A DNA stretch of 62,091 bases from Candidatus Peribacteraceae bacterium. GTDB lineage: Bacteria; Patescibacteriota; Gracilibacteria; Peribacterales; Peribacteraceae. Positions 8,535-15,745 of the stretch are shown in pieces. The notes under the pieces were generated by a model. The model did not search any database, was not told where the DNA came from, and was given only the letters and a program-made list of their open reading frames with translations. The position numbers and the translations under genes were made by a program. Where the stretch lies: assembly GCA_030750465.1 (NCBI GenBank), contig JASMHZ010000003.1, positions 1 through 62,091 of the forward strand. Direction: 5' to 3'. The first letter of the stretch is position 1. Each line of letters begins with the position of its first letter.

Positions 8535-9626
8535 ATGCTTTCTATAGTACTGCCTACATATAACGAGGCTGAGAATATTCCTGTGCTTATTCCAAAGCTC
8601 AGGGAGGTTTTACGCGATATTCCGCATGAGATAATCATTGTGGATGATAATTCGCCGGATGAGACGTGGAGGATAGGGATGGAGGTTTCCAAAGATATGG
8701 AAGACGTGCATGTTATCAGGCGAGTTGATAAGAGAGGGCTTTCTTCTGCAGTCATCGATGGATTTTTATCAGCCAAGGGAGATGTACTTGCTGTTATGGA
8801 TGCAGATGGACAGCATGATATGGATCTTCTTCCTAAACTTTATCAGGCCGTTGAAGCAAATAAAGGCTTTGCTGTCGGTTCCAGATATATAGAAGGAGGA
8901 AGCGTAGGCGAATGGGATGAGCGCCGCCAACTAATCAGCAGAGTGGCTACCAAGATGGCTCTTGCTCTTTGCAAGGTTAAAGTCAAAGATCCAATGAGCG
9001 GATTTTTCGCTTTAGATAGGGCTGTATTCGAAGGAGCTTTAGAGAAATTAAATCCAAAAGGATTCAAAATACTACTCGACCTGCTGGTTCATGCACCTAA
9101 AGGAACGAGTGCGGTGGAGATTCCATTCACTTTCAGTACGCGATTGCATGGCGAAAGCAAGTTAAGCTGGAAAGTTCAGTTAGATTTTCTGGAATACTTG
9201 TATGACGTTACGATCGGCCGGTTCATTCCGCTCACATTCGTTAAGTTCTGCATGGTGGGAACGCTTGGAGTTGGAGTTCATATGGCTGCTTACTTAAGTC
9301 TAGCCAGATTATTGGGAGGAGGAGAGGAGTTGAACGTTGCAGGATTCAGCTTGGCAGTAATTGGCGCTACAGAAGTCGCTATCATTTTCAATTTCTCTCT
9401 TAATAACCTTTGGACATTCGCGAATCAGAAACTAAAAGGACTTGGAGCAATCAAAGGTTTCGGAAAGTACAATGTTGCGTGCATATTGGGTGCTATTGCA
9501 AACTGGGCCGTGAGCACTTTTCTATTTTCCCGCGGATGGGTTGAGTTGCTTGCGGTATTTATTGGAGCAATAACAGGAGTTTTATGGAATTATTCTATGA
9601 ATAGAATGATTACTTGGCGTAAGTAA
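8535..9626 (+). CDS. Dolichol-phosphate-mannose-synthase-like GT2 fused to a GtrA domain
   Basis: 363 residues. Residues 1-225 are a GT2 polyprenol-phosphate glycosyltransferase: LSIVLPTYNEAENIP, VDDNSPDET, and the metal-binding DADGQHD. Residues 235-363 are a four-helix GtrA domain. This fusion charges polyprenol phosphate with a sugar from a nucleotide sugar and may help present it across the membrane for GT-C enzymes such as those nearby. I chose ATG 8535 over GTG 8529 because TATTAT (8522-8527) is 7 nt upstream. Repeat A1 begins 17 bases after the stop. Confidence 0.9.
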   Translation: MLSIVLPTYNEAENIPVLIPKLREVLRDIPHEIIIVDDNSPDETWRIGMEVSKDMEDVHVIRRVDKRGLSSAVIDGFLSAKGDVLAVMDADGQHDMDLLPKLYQAVEANKGFAVGSRYIEGGSVGEWDERRQLISRVATKMALALCKVKVKDPMSGFFALDRAVFEGALEKLNPKGFKILLDLLVHAPKGTSAVEIPFTFSTRLHGESKLSWKVQLDFLEYLYDVTIGRFIPLTFVKFCMVGTLGVGVHMAAYLSLARLLGGGEELNVAGFSLAVIGATEVAIIFNFSLNNLWTFANQKLKGLGAIKGFGKYNVACILGAIANWAVSTFLFSRGWVELLAVFIGAITGVLWNYSMNRMITWRK

Positions 9627-9642
9627 TGGGTAGTCCTTGGGA

Positions 9643-9742
9643 AATTGACAATTGAAAATGGACAATTGACAATTCTAAAGAGAATCAGCGTTTGTTCTCG
9701 CTTGCGCATTGTCAATTGTCAATTGCTCATTGTCAATTTCTT
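9643..9742. repeat. Dispersed palindromic repeat A1 (GACAATT arms)
   Basis: A roughly 100-bp inverted repeat between convergent genes. Arms are tandem GACAATTG-type units; the core contains TCTAAAGAGAAT and GTTCTCGCTTGCGCATTG. The minus-strand UDP-glucuronate epimerase stop codon (TGA, 9733-9735) lies inside the right arm. Copies with the same core occur at 12153-12249, 13186-13281 and 19044-19163. Confidence 0.9.
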
Positions 9743-10683
9743 CCATAGTAACTTCGATACCATTCCACAAACTTAGGAACACCGACATCAATCATAGTCT
9801 GAGGATCAAAGTCGAGCTTATCTCTCGCATGAGAAATATCTGCTGAGGTAACACGTACGTCTCCCAGTTGCATACCTGTAAAATTCTTTTCAGCTTCTTT
9901 TCCGCAAGCTTTTTCTATGGTTGAAATGTATTCCATCAGCTCCTCCTTTCTCCCACATCCGAGGTTGAAGATTTCTTCGTCATAATTCTTATCAATTGAT
10001 GCGATTACTCCGGAAACAATATCGTCAATATACGTGAAGTCTCTTTGCATCTTACCTTCGCCGAATACATCGATGGGTCTGTCATTCAAAATAGCATCAG
10101 TGAATAAGAAAAGCGCCATATCTGGCCTTCCCCATTCACCATAAACTGTAAAAAACCTGAGGCCCGTTACAGGAATTCCGTAAAGATGGTTATATGTGTG
10201 AGCCATCAGCTCATTGTCCTTCTTTGTCATTCCATATAACGAAAGTTGATTGTCCGCTTTGTCATCTTCTTGCGAAGGAACTTTCTCATTTCCTCCGTAA
10301 ACTGAGCTTGAAGATGCATAAGTTAGTCCTGCAATCTCCTGCTGTTTAACTTCATCAAGAATTTCAAAGAATCCCTGAATATTATTCGAAATGTATTCTT
10401 CCGGATGCTCGAACGAATACCTGACGCCCGCGAGAGCTGCCAAATGGCATACTCTATCAACTCCTTTCATTGCTTCTCTCACAGTTTCGCGATCAGTTAC
10501 ATCTCCACGGATCATTTTAAACCCAGGCTTTCCATCCAATTGAGCGGCTCTGGCCTCCTTTAGTTTAGGATCATAATAAGGACTGAAATTATCAAGGCCG
10601 ATAACTTCATCTCCGCGCTCGAGCAAAGCCTTGGCGGTGTGGAAGCCGATGAATCCGGCAGCACCGGTGAGTAGTATTCTCAT
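9733..10683 (-). CDS. UDP-glucuronate 4-epimerase
   Basis: 316 residues with TGAAGFIGFH (NAD binding), SSSVYGG, and YGMTKKDNE (YxxxK). Two signatures typical of UDP-glucuronate epimerases are present: GVRYSFEHPEEYISNNIQGF and LRFFTVYGEWGRPDMALFLFT. It should convert UDP-glucuronate to UDP-galacturonate. The neighbouring UDP-glucose dehydrogenase (10776-12086, same strand) supplies the substrate. TAAACT (10691-10696) lies 7 nt before the ATG, within repeat E1. The stop is inside repeat A1. Confidence 0.88.
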   Translation of the reverse strand: MRILLTGAAGFIGFHTAKALLERGDEVIGLDNFSPYYDPKLKEARAAQLDGKPGFKMIRGDVTDRETVREAMKGVDRVCHLAALAGVRYSFEHPEEYISNNIQGFFEILDEVKQQEIAGLTYASSSSVYGGNEKVPSQEDDKADNQLSLYGMTKKDNELMAHTYNHLYGIPVTGLRFFTVYGEWGRPDMALFLFTDAILNDRPIDVFGEGKMQRDFTYIDDIVSGVIASIDKNYDEEIFNLGCGRKEELMEYISTIEKACGKEAEKNFTGMQLGDVRVTSADISHARDKLDFDPQTMIDVGVPKFVEWYRSYYGRN

Positions 10684-10774
10684 TGTTTTTAGTTTATTGG
10701 TTTTTAGTTTTTAGTTACATAGATTTTCATAGTTTTTTATAGAGAACCAAAAACCAGAAACCAAAAACCAGTAA
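10684..10774. repeat. Microrepeat array E1 (GGTTTTTAGTTTTTAG / AACCAAAAACCAG)
   Basis: Left arm TTTTTAGTTTATTGGTTTTT and right arm AACCAAAAACCAGAAACC form an inverted array between the UDP-glucose dehydrogenase and the epimerase. It also supplies the TAAACT -10 box of the epimerase. Similar units occur near 22751-22767, 30768-30790 and 34333-34350. Confidence 0.8.
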
Positions 10775-10775
10775 A

Positions 10776-12086
10776 CTATCCAATACCTATTCCGTGATAC
10801 TCAAGCCCGACTTCACGTACTTCATCTGGCTCATATATATTTCTACCATCAAACAAATCATTGCCACGCATACATTGCTTTAATTGAACCAGATCTATTC
10901 CTCTAAACTCATCCCATTCGGTTAGAACCACTACAGAGTCGGCATCTTTAACTGCTTCAAGCGCATCTTTGCAGAAAGTGACCTGAGCTGGCAGGAGAGG
11001 CTTGGCTACTTCCATTGCAGCGGGATCAAATACTTTTACATTGTGACCTTTTTCAATCAACTCTGGAATTAGATCCAAGCTGGGGGCTGCGCGCATGTCA
11101 TCAGTCTTTGGTTTGAACGAAAGTCCAAGAATTCCGACGTTGGCGTTGGCAGGAAGAAGATCAGTAATTTGCTTAAAGAATCTTTTTCTTTGTCTTGCAT
11201 TGATCTTGTCAGTCGCTTCGACAATATCCATTGGAATTCCAAGTTCAGAAGCAGTTGCAAGCAGAGCCTTAACGTCTTTTGGGAAACAGCTTCCGCCGTA
11301 TCCGATGCCGGCATGAAGAAATCGGGGGCCAATCCTTGTATCAAGTCCTACTCCTCGTGCAACATCTCTTATATTAGCGCCTGTCTTTTCAGTCAGCTCA
11401 GTAAGCATATTTATAAAGCTGATCTTGGTAGCCAAAAGGGAATTAGCAGCGTACTTAACAATCTCTGAACTTTCTCGATTCATAAAAACAAGAGGCTTAC
11501 CGACTCTTGTAATGGGCCTATATAGATCTTCCATAAGATCACGAGCCCATTCGTTGTGATTTATTCCTATAACTACACGGTCAGGCATGATTGTATCGCT
11601 TACCGCCATTCCTTCGCGCAAAAATTCAGGATTAGAGATAACGGGAACTTGAAAGTTCACACCACGCTCTTTTAGAATCTCTGAAATTTTTTCTTCGCAA
11701 AGCTTTCCTGTTCCAACTGGCACAGTCGACTTGTTTACAAAAACAATGTCGTGGTCAGCGTGTCTTGCCACAGTCTCGGCTACTGTAAAAACAGCCCTAA
11801 GGTCAGCCTTGTATCCTTCACCGGGAGGAGTTGCGACAGCGGAAAAGACGATTTTAACGTTTGGCAAAACTTCAGTCAGGTCAGTTGTAAAACTAAGCCT
11901 TCCATTCCTTAAGCCTTCTTGAAGAATCTCCTGAAGGCCAGGTTCGTAAATTGGGCTCTCTCCCTTCTTGCATTTTTTGATTTTCTCTTCGTCAATATCT
12001 ACTCCATACACTTCATGCCCCAATTCCGCGAAACATGCGGCGGAAACAAGGCCGACATAGCCGGTGCCAATAACTGCTATTTTCAT
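10776..12086 (-). CDS. ugd: UDP-glucose 6-dehydrogenase
   Basis: 436 residues. The NAD-binding motif GTGYVGLVSAACFAELGH opens the protein and the catalytic cysteine lies in GYGGSCFPKDVKAL at about residue 260; length and motifs match bacterial UDP-glucose dehydrogenases. It oxidises UDP-glucose to UDP-glucuronate using two NAD+. It lies upstream of the UDP-glucuronate 4-epimerase on the same strand, giving a two-step route to UDP-galacturonate. TAGACT (12095-12100) is 8 nt before the ATG. Confidence 0.93.
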   Translation of the reverse strand: MKIAVIGTGYVGLVSAACFAELGHEVYGVDIDEEKIKKCKKGESPIYEPGLQEILQEGLRNGRLSFTTDLTEVLPNVKIVFSAVATPPGEGYKADLRAVFTVAETVARHADHDIVFVNKSTVPVGTGKLCEEKISEILKERGVNFQVPVISNPEFLREGMAVSDTIMPDRVVIGINHNEWARDLMEDLYRPITRVGKPLVFMNRESSEIVKYAANSLLATKISFINMLTELTEKTGANIRDVARGVGLDTRIGPRFLHAGIGYGGSCFPKDVKALLATASELGIPMDIVEATDKINARQRKRFFKQITDLLPANANVGILGLSFKPKTDDMRAAPSLDLIPELIEKGHNVKVFDPAAMEVAKPLLPAQVTFCKDALEAVKDADSVVVLTEWDEFRGIDLVQLKQCMRGNDLFDGRNIYEPDEVREVGLEYHGIGIG

Positions 12087-12152
12087 AGAAGCGTAGTCTA
12101 TATTAAAGACGACCTAATACTAGAAAAATTACAAAGTAAATTGGGCTTTAAT

Positions 12153-12249
12153 TGACAATGAACAATGGACAATTGACAATTCTAAAGAATCACCAAGCTA
12201 GTTGTTCGCTTGCGTAATTGTTAATTGTCCATTGTCAATTGTTAATTTT
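12153..12249. repeat. Dispersed palindromic repeat A2
   Basis: Arms of GACAATGAACAATGGACAAT and its complement flank a core with TCTAAAGAATC and GTTCGCTTGCGTAATTG. Unlike most arrays it lies between two divergent genes (ugd and the PfkB kinase), so it cannot terminate either of them. Confidence 0.88.
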
Positions 12250-12267
12250 TACTAGATTCTACATACC

Positions 12268-13203
12268 ATGAATAAGATTCTAGTTACCGGCTCTGTTGCC
12301 TACGATGTACTCCTCGGCTACGACGGCGAATTTGCAGATACAATTGATCCTCAGGCGCTTGAAGCACTCTCAGTTTCCTATTTCTCTCCGCATTACGCGC
12401 GCCACTTTGGAGGAACGGGAGCGAATATTGCATGGGGATTGAAGCTATTGGGTCAGGAGCCGATTCTGGTCAGTTCAGTCGGGCATGATGGGGATGATTA
12501 TTTAGAGAAGCTCGGATCAAAAAACATTTCAACCGATCACATTAAGAAAGTTTCTGATCATGTGACTGCAACTGCCATTATTAATACCGATAGCTCCGAA
12601 CATCAAATTGCATTCTTTCATCCCGGTGCCGATTCACATGGGCAATGGCCAAATGATCTCAGTCCATCAGAAATTTCTTACGCCATCATCGGTGCACGCG
12701 ATACGACAGCAATGGTTCAGGGTATGGAGTGGTGTTCGGAAAATAATGTTAAGACTTTTTTTGATCCCGGACAGCAGACAATCGCCTTTGGCGATGATGC
12801 ATTCGAGAGGATGGTTCACATGAGCGCAGGAATTATAGTTAATGAATATGAGTGGGAGGTTACGCAGAAGAAGTTAGGGTGTGATGCAAATGGAGTTCTT
12901 AAGATTTTAAGTCAGGTAGGTCAGGTAGGTGGATTTATTATTGTTACACTTGGAGACAAAGGATGCTTGTTGATAACTCACGATGGATCTGAATTGGTTC
13001 CAGCTGTGAAATCCAAAAAAGTGATTAATCCGACTGGAGCAGGGGACGGTTTTAGAGCGGGATTTCTTGCGGGGCTTAATGAAGGTCAGGATCTGATCTC
13101 GGCGTGTAAAAAAGGATGTGAGATGGGAAAGAGGGCAGTGGAACAGGAGGGGACGTTGTTGGAGGATATTGATAGGCCTCACAAAATTGACAATGAACAA
13201 TGA
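12268..13203 (+). CDS. PfkB-family carbohydrate kinase, probable adenosine kinase
   Basis: 311 residues. The N-terminal ribokinase-fold segment contains FGGTGANIAWGL, and the C-terminal signature NPTGAGDGFRAGF carries the catalytic Asp and anion hole. The sequence resembles bacterial adenosine kinases of the PfkB family, and S-adenosylhomocysteine hydrolase follows on the same strand, so removal of adenosine from SAH hydrolysis is a sensible role. Substrate is inferred from context. The last residues (KIDNEQ) and TGA stop are encoded by repeat A3. TAGATT (12253-12258) lies 9 nt upstream. Confidence 0.75.
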   Translation: MNKILVTGSVAYDVLLGYDGEFADTIDPQALEALSVSYFSPHYARHFGGTGANIAWGLKLLGQEPILVSSVGHDGDDYLEKLGSKNISTDHIKKVSDHVTATAIINTDSSEHQIAFFHPGADSHGQWPNDLSPSEISYAIIGARDTTAMVQGMEWCSENNVKTFFDPGQQTIAFGDDAFERMVHMSAGIIVNEYEWEVTQKKLGCDANGVLKILSQVGQVGGFIIVTLGDKGCLLITHDGSELVPAVKSKKVINPTGAGDGFRAGFLAGLNEGQDLISACKKGCEMGKRAVEQEGTLLEDIDRPHKIDNEQ

Positions 13204-13281
13204 ACAATTGACAATGCGCAAGCGAGAACAAATCTTGATTCTCTTTAGAATTGTCAATTGTCCATTTTCAATTGTCCATTA
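13186..13281. repeat. Dispersed palindromic repeat A3
   Basis: Same family as A1 but with its core in the opposite orientation (GCGCAAGCGAGAAC then TTCTCTTTAGAATTGTC). Its left arm encodes the C-terminal tail and stop of the PfkB kinase. Confidence 0.88.
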
Positions 13282-13321
13282 AAAACGCTCAGAACTGCAA
13301 TATTTAGCACCAAAACGCCCA

Positions 13322-13350
13322 TTGAAATCTAAGGTAAAGTTTGCTATACT
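13322..13350 (+). promoter_or_regulatory. Sigma70-type promoter of an intergenic transcript
   Basis: TTGAAA (13322-13327), a 17-nt spacer and TATACT (13345-13350). No gene start follows at the usual 6-9 nt, and a hairpin terminator follows within 100 bases, so it seems to drive a short RNA. Confidence 0.6.
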
Positions 13351-13355
13351 ATATA

Positions 13356-13445
13356 TGTCATTGGTTTTATAGAGCTTGCTCTATTTTACTTCTGATCAAA
13401 ACAAACACCGTCTTCCGATTATATTGGTTGGCGGTTTTGTTTTAA
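13356..13445 (+). ncRNA. Candidate small RNA or leader between the PfkB kinase and ahcY
   Basis: A predicted transcript of about 90 nt beginning after the promoter at 13322-13350. It contains ATAGAGC-TT-GCTCTAT as a small hairpin (13369-13384) and ends in a long hairpin with arms 13398-13410 and 13432-13443 (AAAACAAACACCG paired with CGGTTTTGTTTT). I cannot match it to tmRNA, RNase P, 6S or a SAM/SAH riboswitch. It could regulate ahcY, but the terminator-like end and the separate start upstream of ahcY argue for a stand-alone RNA. Confidence 0.4.
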
Positions 13446-13457
13446 TACGACAGTTTT

Positions 13458-13538
13458 TTATAAGGGTACAAAGGAATTAAAGGGTTCAAAAGAGTCAAAA
13501 GATTCCTTTGTCTCTTTTGTCTCCTTTATACCCTTTTA
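13458..13538. repeat. Microrepeat array C1 (AAAGGGTTCAAAAGAG / CTCTTTTGTCTCC)
   Basis: Left arm of AAAGGAATTAAAGGGTTC and AAAAGAGTC units, right arm of CCTTTGTCTCTTTTGTCTCC units, forming an inverted array upstream of ahcY. Same family as 43740-43818 and 49208-49285. Confidence 0.8.
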
Positions 13539-13587
13539 GTCGTGATAATTATTGCTCAAACCCAATATTCTGTTAGTCTATCGCTCC

Positions 13588-14841
13588 ATGTCCTACGTAA
13601 CAGACTCATCTTTGGCGGATCAAGGCAGACTCAATCTAGAGATCGCGGAGAAACGCATGGGTGCCTTAATGAAAGTCAGGGATCGACTAAGCAAGGAGAA
13701 GCCTTTCAAAGGTCTGACCATTGGTCTTGCTCTTCATGTAACTAAAGAGACTGGCGTTTTGATCAGAACTCTTAGAGACGGTGGAGCTAAAGTAGCAATT
13801 ACAGGATGTAATCCTTTAAGTACACAGGATGATGTTGCGGCTGCTCTTGCCGAAGAGGATGGGGTTCTGGTTTGGGCATATAAAGGAGAGAGCAAGGAGG
13901 ATTATTACAAGTTCCTAAATGCTGTTATTGATACGGAACCTAATATCACAATTGATGACGGATGCGATCTGGTCACAGAAATCCACACAAAGCATCCGGG
14001 TCTTATTCCAAATATAATTGGAGGATGCGAAGAGACAACAACCGGAATCATCAGACTTAGAGCTATGGAGGAAGAAGGAGTGCTCAAGTACCCGATGATC
14101 GCAGTCAACGACAACAAGACAAAGCATCTGTTTGATAACTATTACGGAACAGGCCAATCAACAATGGATGGCATCCTCAGATCAACAAACATTCTTTTCG
14201 CAGGAAAGACTGTGGTAGTCGGGGGTTATGGAAGCTGTGGAAAGGGATGCGCGCTCAGAGCTAAAGGTTTGGGAGCTAATGTAATTGTTACCGAAGTCAA
14301 TGCGTTCAATGCGCTTCAGGCCGCGACCGACGGATACAGAGTTATGCCAATGAGCGAAGCCGCTGAACTTGGTGACATCTTTATAACAGTTACAGGCAAC
14401 AAGCACATCTTCAGAATGGAGCACTTCGAAAAAATGAAGGACGGTGCGATACTGGCAAACTCTGGCCACTTCGATAACGAGATTGATATGGAAGCGTTAG
14501 AAAGAAATGCAAAGCGCAAGCGCAGAGTCAGACATTACTTAGATGAGTATCTTATGAAGTCAGGCAGAGTTATTTATGTTGCGGGGGAAGGAAGGCTTGT
14601 AAATCTAGCTTCTGCAGAAGGCCATCCTTCGGAAGTAATGAGCCTGAGTTTCTGCGGACAGACTTTGGCTTGCGAATACTTAGTCAAAAATAAAGGGAAG
14701 CTAGAATCGGAAGTGATTACTTTGCCTGCGGAGATTGATGACGAGATTGCGAGGATGCAACTTGATGCAATCGGCATTAAGTATGATGAAATGACGCCCG
14801 AGCAGGTTGCTTATCAGAATGAGTGGAGAGAGGGGACCTGA
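13588..14841 (+). CDS. ahcY: S-adenosylhomocysteine hydrolase (adenosylhomocysteinase)
   Basis: 417 residues. It contains ETTTGIIRLRAMEEEG and NDNKTKHLFDNYYGTGQS around the active-site residues, the NAD-binding VVGGYGSCGKGCALRA, and the C-terminal region ending near DAIGIKYDEMTPEQ. Its length and lack of a roughly 40-residue insert fit the shorter archaeal/Thermotoga-like type. It splits SAH into adenosine and homocysteine with a bound NAD+. The ATG at 13588 is preferred over the TTG at 13552 because it has TAGTCT 8 nt upstream. The TGA stop abuts the repeat beside the DUF559 gene. Confidence 0.93.
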   Translation: MSYVTDSSLADQGRLNLEIAEKRMGALMKVRDRLSKEKPFKGLTIGLALHVTKETGVLIRTLRDGGAKVAITGCNPLSTQDDVAAALAEEDGVLVWAYKGESKEDYYKFLNAVIDTEPNITIDDGCDLVTEIHTKHPGLIPNIIGGCEETTTGIIRLRAMEEEGVLKYPMIAVNDNKTKHLFDNYYGTGQSTMDGILRSTNILFAGKTVVVGGYGSCGKGCALRAKGLGANVIVTEVNAFNALQAATDGYRVMPMSEAAELGDIFITVTGNKHIFRMEHFEKMKDGAILANSGHFDNEIDMEALERNAKRKRRVRHYLDEYLMKSGRVIYVAGEGRLVNLASAEGHPSEVMSLSFCGQTLACEYLVKNKGKLESEVITLPAEIDDEIARMQLDAIGIKYDEMTPEQVAYQNEWREGT

Positions 14842-14911
14842 CCCACCTGCTTGCCGACCTCATCCCCCGGCCCCTTCTCCTACCTACCCGCTTGCCTACA
14901 AGGAGAAGGGG
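14836..14911. repeat. G/C-skewed repeat flanking DUF559 gene 1, with left inverted repeat
   Basis: Units of the GACCTCA-CCCCC-GGCCCC family followed by CTTGCCTACAAGGAGAAGGG (14891-14910). A near match to the reverse complement of this last segment lies at 15307-15326, on the other side of the DUF559 gene, giving about 20-bp imperfect inverted ends. Confidence 0.75.
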
Positions 14912-14914
14912 AGC

Positions 14915-15286
14915 TTATGATGTTGGAGTTATTGAATGTTCGACTTTCTTGAGTACAGATTCCAAATCACTATTTACCTCTTCATTTGTAATGCGAAGGA
15001 TTTTGAATCCATGATCTCTTAAATATTTATCTCTATGTACATCATGTTCTTTGCGTTTTTCATGAATTAATCCGTCTATCTCGATTATTAAATTGTGTCT
15101 CCAGCACAAAAAATCAGCTATGTAGGGTCCGATGTTAACTTGTCGTCTGAACTTAGTATCACTAAAGTTTCTATTCCTGAGCTCTTTCCACAAGATTTTT
15201 TCTTCCGGTGTCATCTTTCGCCTCAGTTTTTTCGTAAATTTACACTTACGTTTTTTATAAAACCGATATTTAGATTCTTCATCCAT
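14915..15286 (-). CDS. DUF559 (Vsr-like/restriction-endonuclease fold) protein 1
   Basis: 123 residues from ATG 15286. Conserved DUF559 features: KLRRKMTPEEKILWKELRNR, KFRRQVNIGPYIADFL, then EIDGLIHEKR and ILRITNEEV. The family has the PD-(D/E)XK nuclease fold; the Asp of IADF and Glu of IEIDG are the likely metal ligands. Activity has rarely been shown for the family. The gene is framed by imperfect inverted repeats and G-rich palindromes, and a second copy at 42906-43279 has similar surroundings, so it may be part of a mobile cassette. No -10 hexamer of the usual kind is seen. Confidence 0.85.
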   Translation of the reverse strand: MDEESKYRFYKKRKCKFTKKLRRKMTPEEKILWKELRNRNFSDTKFRRQVNIGPYIADFLCWRHNLIIEIDGLIHEKRKEHDVHRDKYLRDHGFKILRITNEEVNSDLESVLKKVEHSITPTS

Positions 15287-15306
15287 AGGACTCCAAATCC
15301 TATCCC

Positions 15307-15326
15307 CCCCTCTCCTGGTAGGCAAG
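15307..15326. repeat. Right inverted repeat flanking DUF559 gene 1
   Basis: CCCCTCTCCTGGTAGGCAAG, whose reverse complement matches 14891-14911 with one mismatch and one indel. The enclosed segment is about 430 bp and holds only the DUF559 gene. Confidence 0.7.
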
Positions 15327-15352
15327 CCACGGCAGTCGCGACAATCGTTTTG

Positions 15353-15568
15353 ATGCGACAGCATGTCGAGTGTGAAGAGATGCCGGGCGATGGAAGACGC
15401 TACGCGTCCAGTTGCCACTTACCTGATCATGTCTCTGCTCGCTATTTGCAAGCCGTGGCCATTTGTCGGGCCGCGCACATCGACATGCGAAAGGTCGTAG
15501 ACCTCCATCGAACCGGACACGACGTCCTGGCCATTCTTAGTGACAAGAGGAGAAGGCGTTACGCTTAG
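15353..15568 (+). CDS. Small basic protein of unknown function in a GC-rich patch
   Basis: 71 residues, rich in Arg, His and Cys, ending in ILSDKRRRRYA. The base composition is clearly more GC-rich than neighbouring genes. GACAAT (15340-15345) lies 7 nt before the ATG, matching the leaderless spacing seen elsewhere, and a strong GC hairpin follows 15 bases after the stop. No family recognised. It may be a genuine small gene or a remnant of a transferred segment. Confidence 0.4.
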   Translation: MRQHVECEEMPGDGRRYASSCHLPDHVSARYLQAVAICRAAHIDMRKVVDLHRTGHDVLAILSDKRRRRYA

Positions 15569-15583
15569 CTGACGAAGGCCTTA

Positions 15584-15615
15584 GGGGTCGCCCGCCGTTT
15601 TCGGTGGGCGCCCCC
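15584..15615 (+). terminator. GC-rich hairpin after the 71-residue ORF
   Basis: Arms GGGGTCGCCCGCCG (15584-15597) and CGGTGGGCGCCCCC (15602-15615) with a TTTT loop. The following bases lack a clean T-tract, so termination is plausible but not certain. Confidence 0.5.
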
Positions 15616-15659
15616 GGGCCGTTCGTTAAAAGAAGATAGATCAGTTTTTATCCTCCACC

Positions 15660-15720
15660 CCCCAGCCCCTCCTCCATAGGAGGAGGGGAGTTCCCCCTCT
15701 CTTTTGGAGAGGGGGTTAGG
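15660..15720. repeat. Tandem G/C-rich hairpins of the DUF559-associated family
   Basis: Two adjacent hairpins: CCCCTCCTCC-ATA-GGAGGAGGGG (15666-15688) and CCCCCTCTC-TTTT-GGAGAGGGGG (15693-15715), followed by TTAGGGGGA. They end 14 bases before the polymerase X -10 box. Confidence 0.85.
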
Positions 15721-15745
15721 GGGAGATGTGGGGTATAATGATTAC

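Noticed and set aside
13356..13445. SAM or SAH riboswitch upstream of ahcY
   Set aside because: The conserved core sequences of known SAM/SAH riboswitches are absent, and the RNA appears to terminate well before the ahcY start.
15095..15352. Upstream extension of the 71-residue ORF
   Set aside because: The extension is antisense to the DUF559 gene and crosses its inverted-repeat boundary; only the part from 15353 has independent support.
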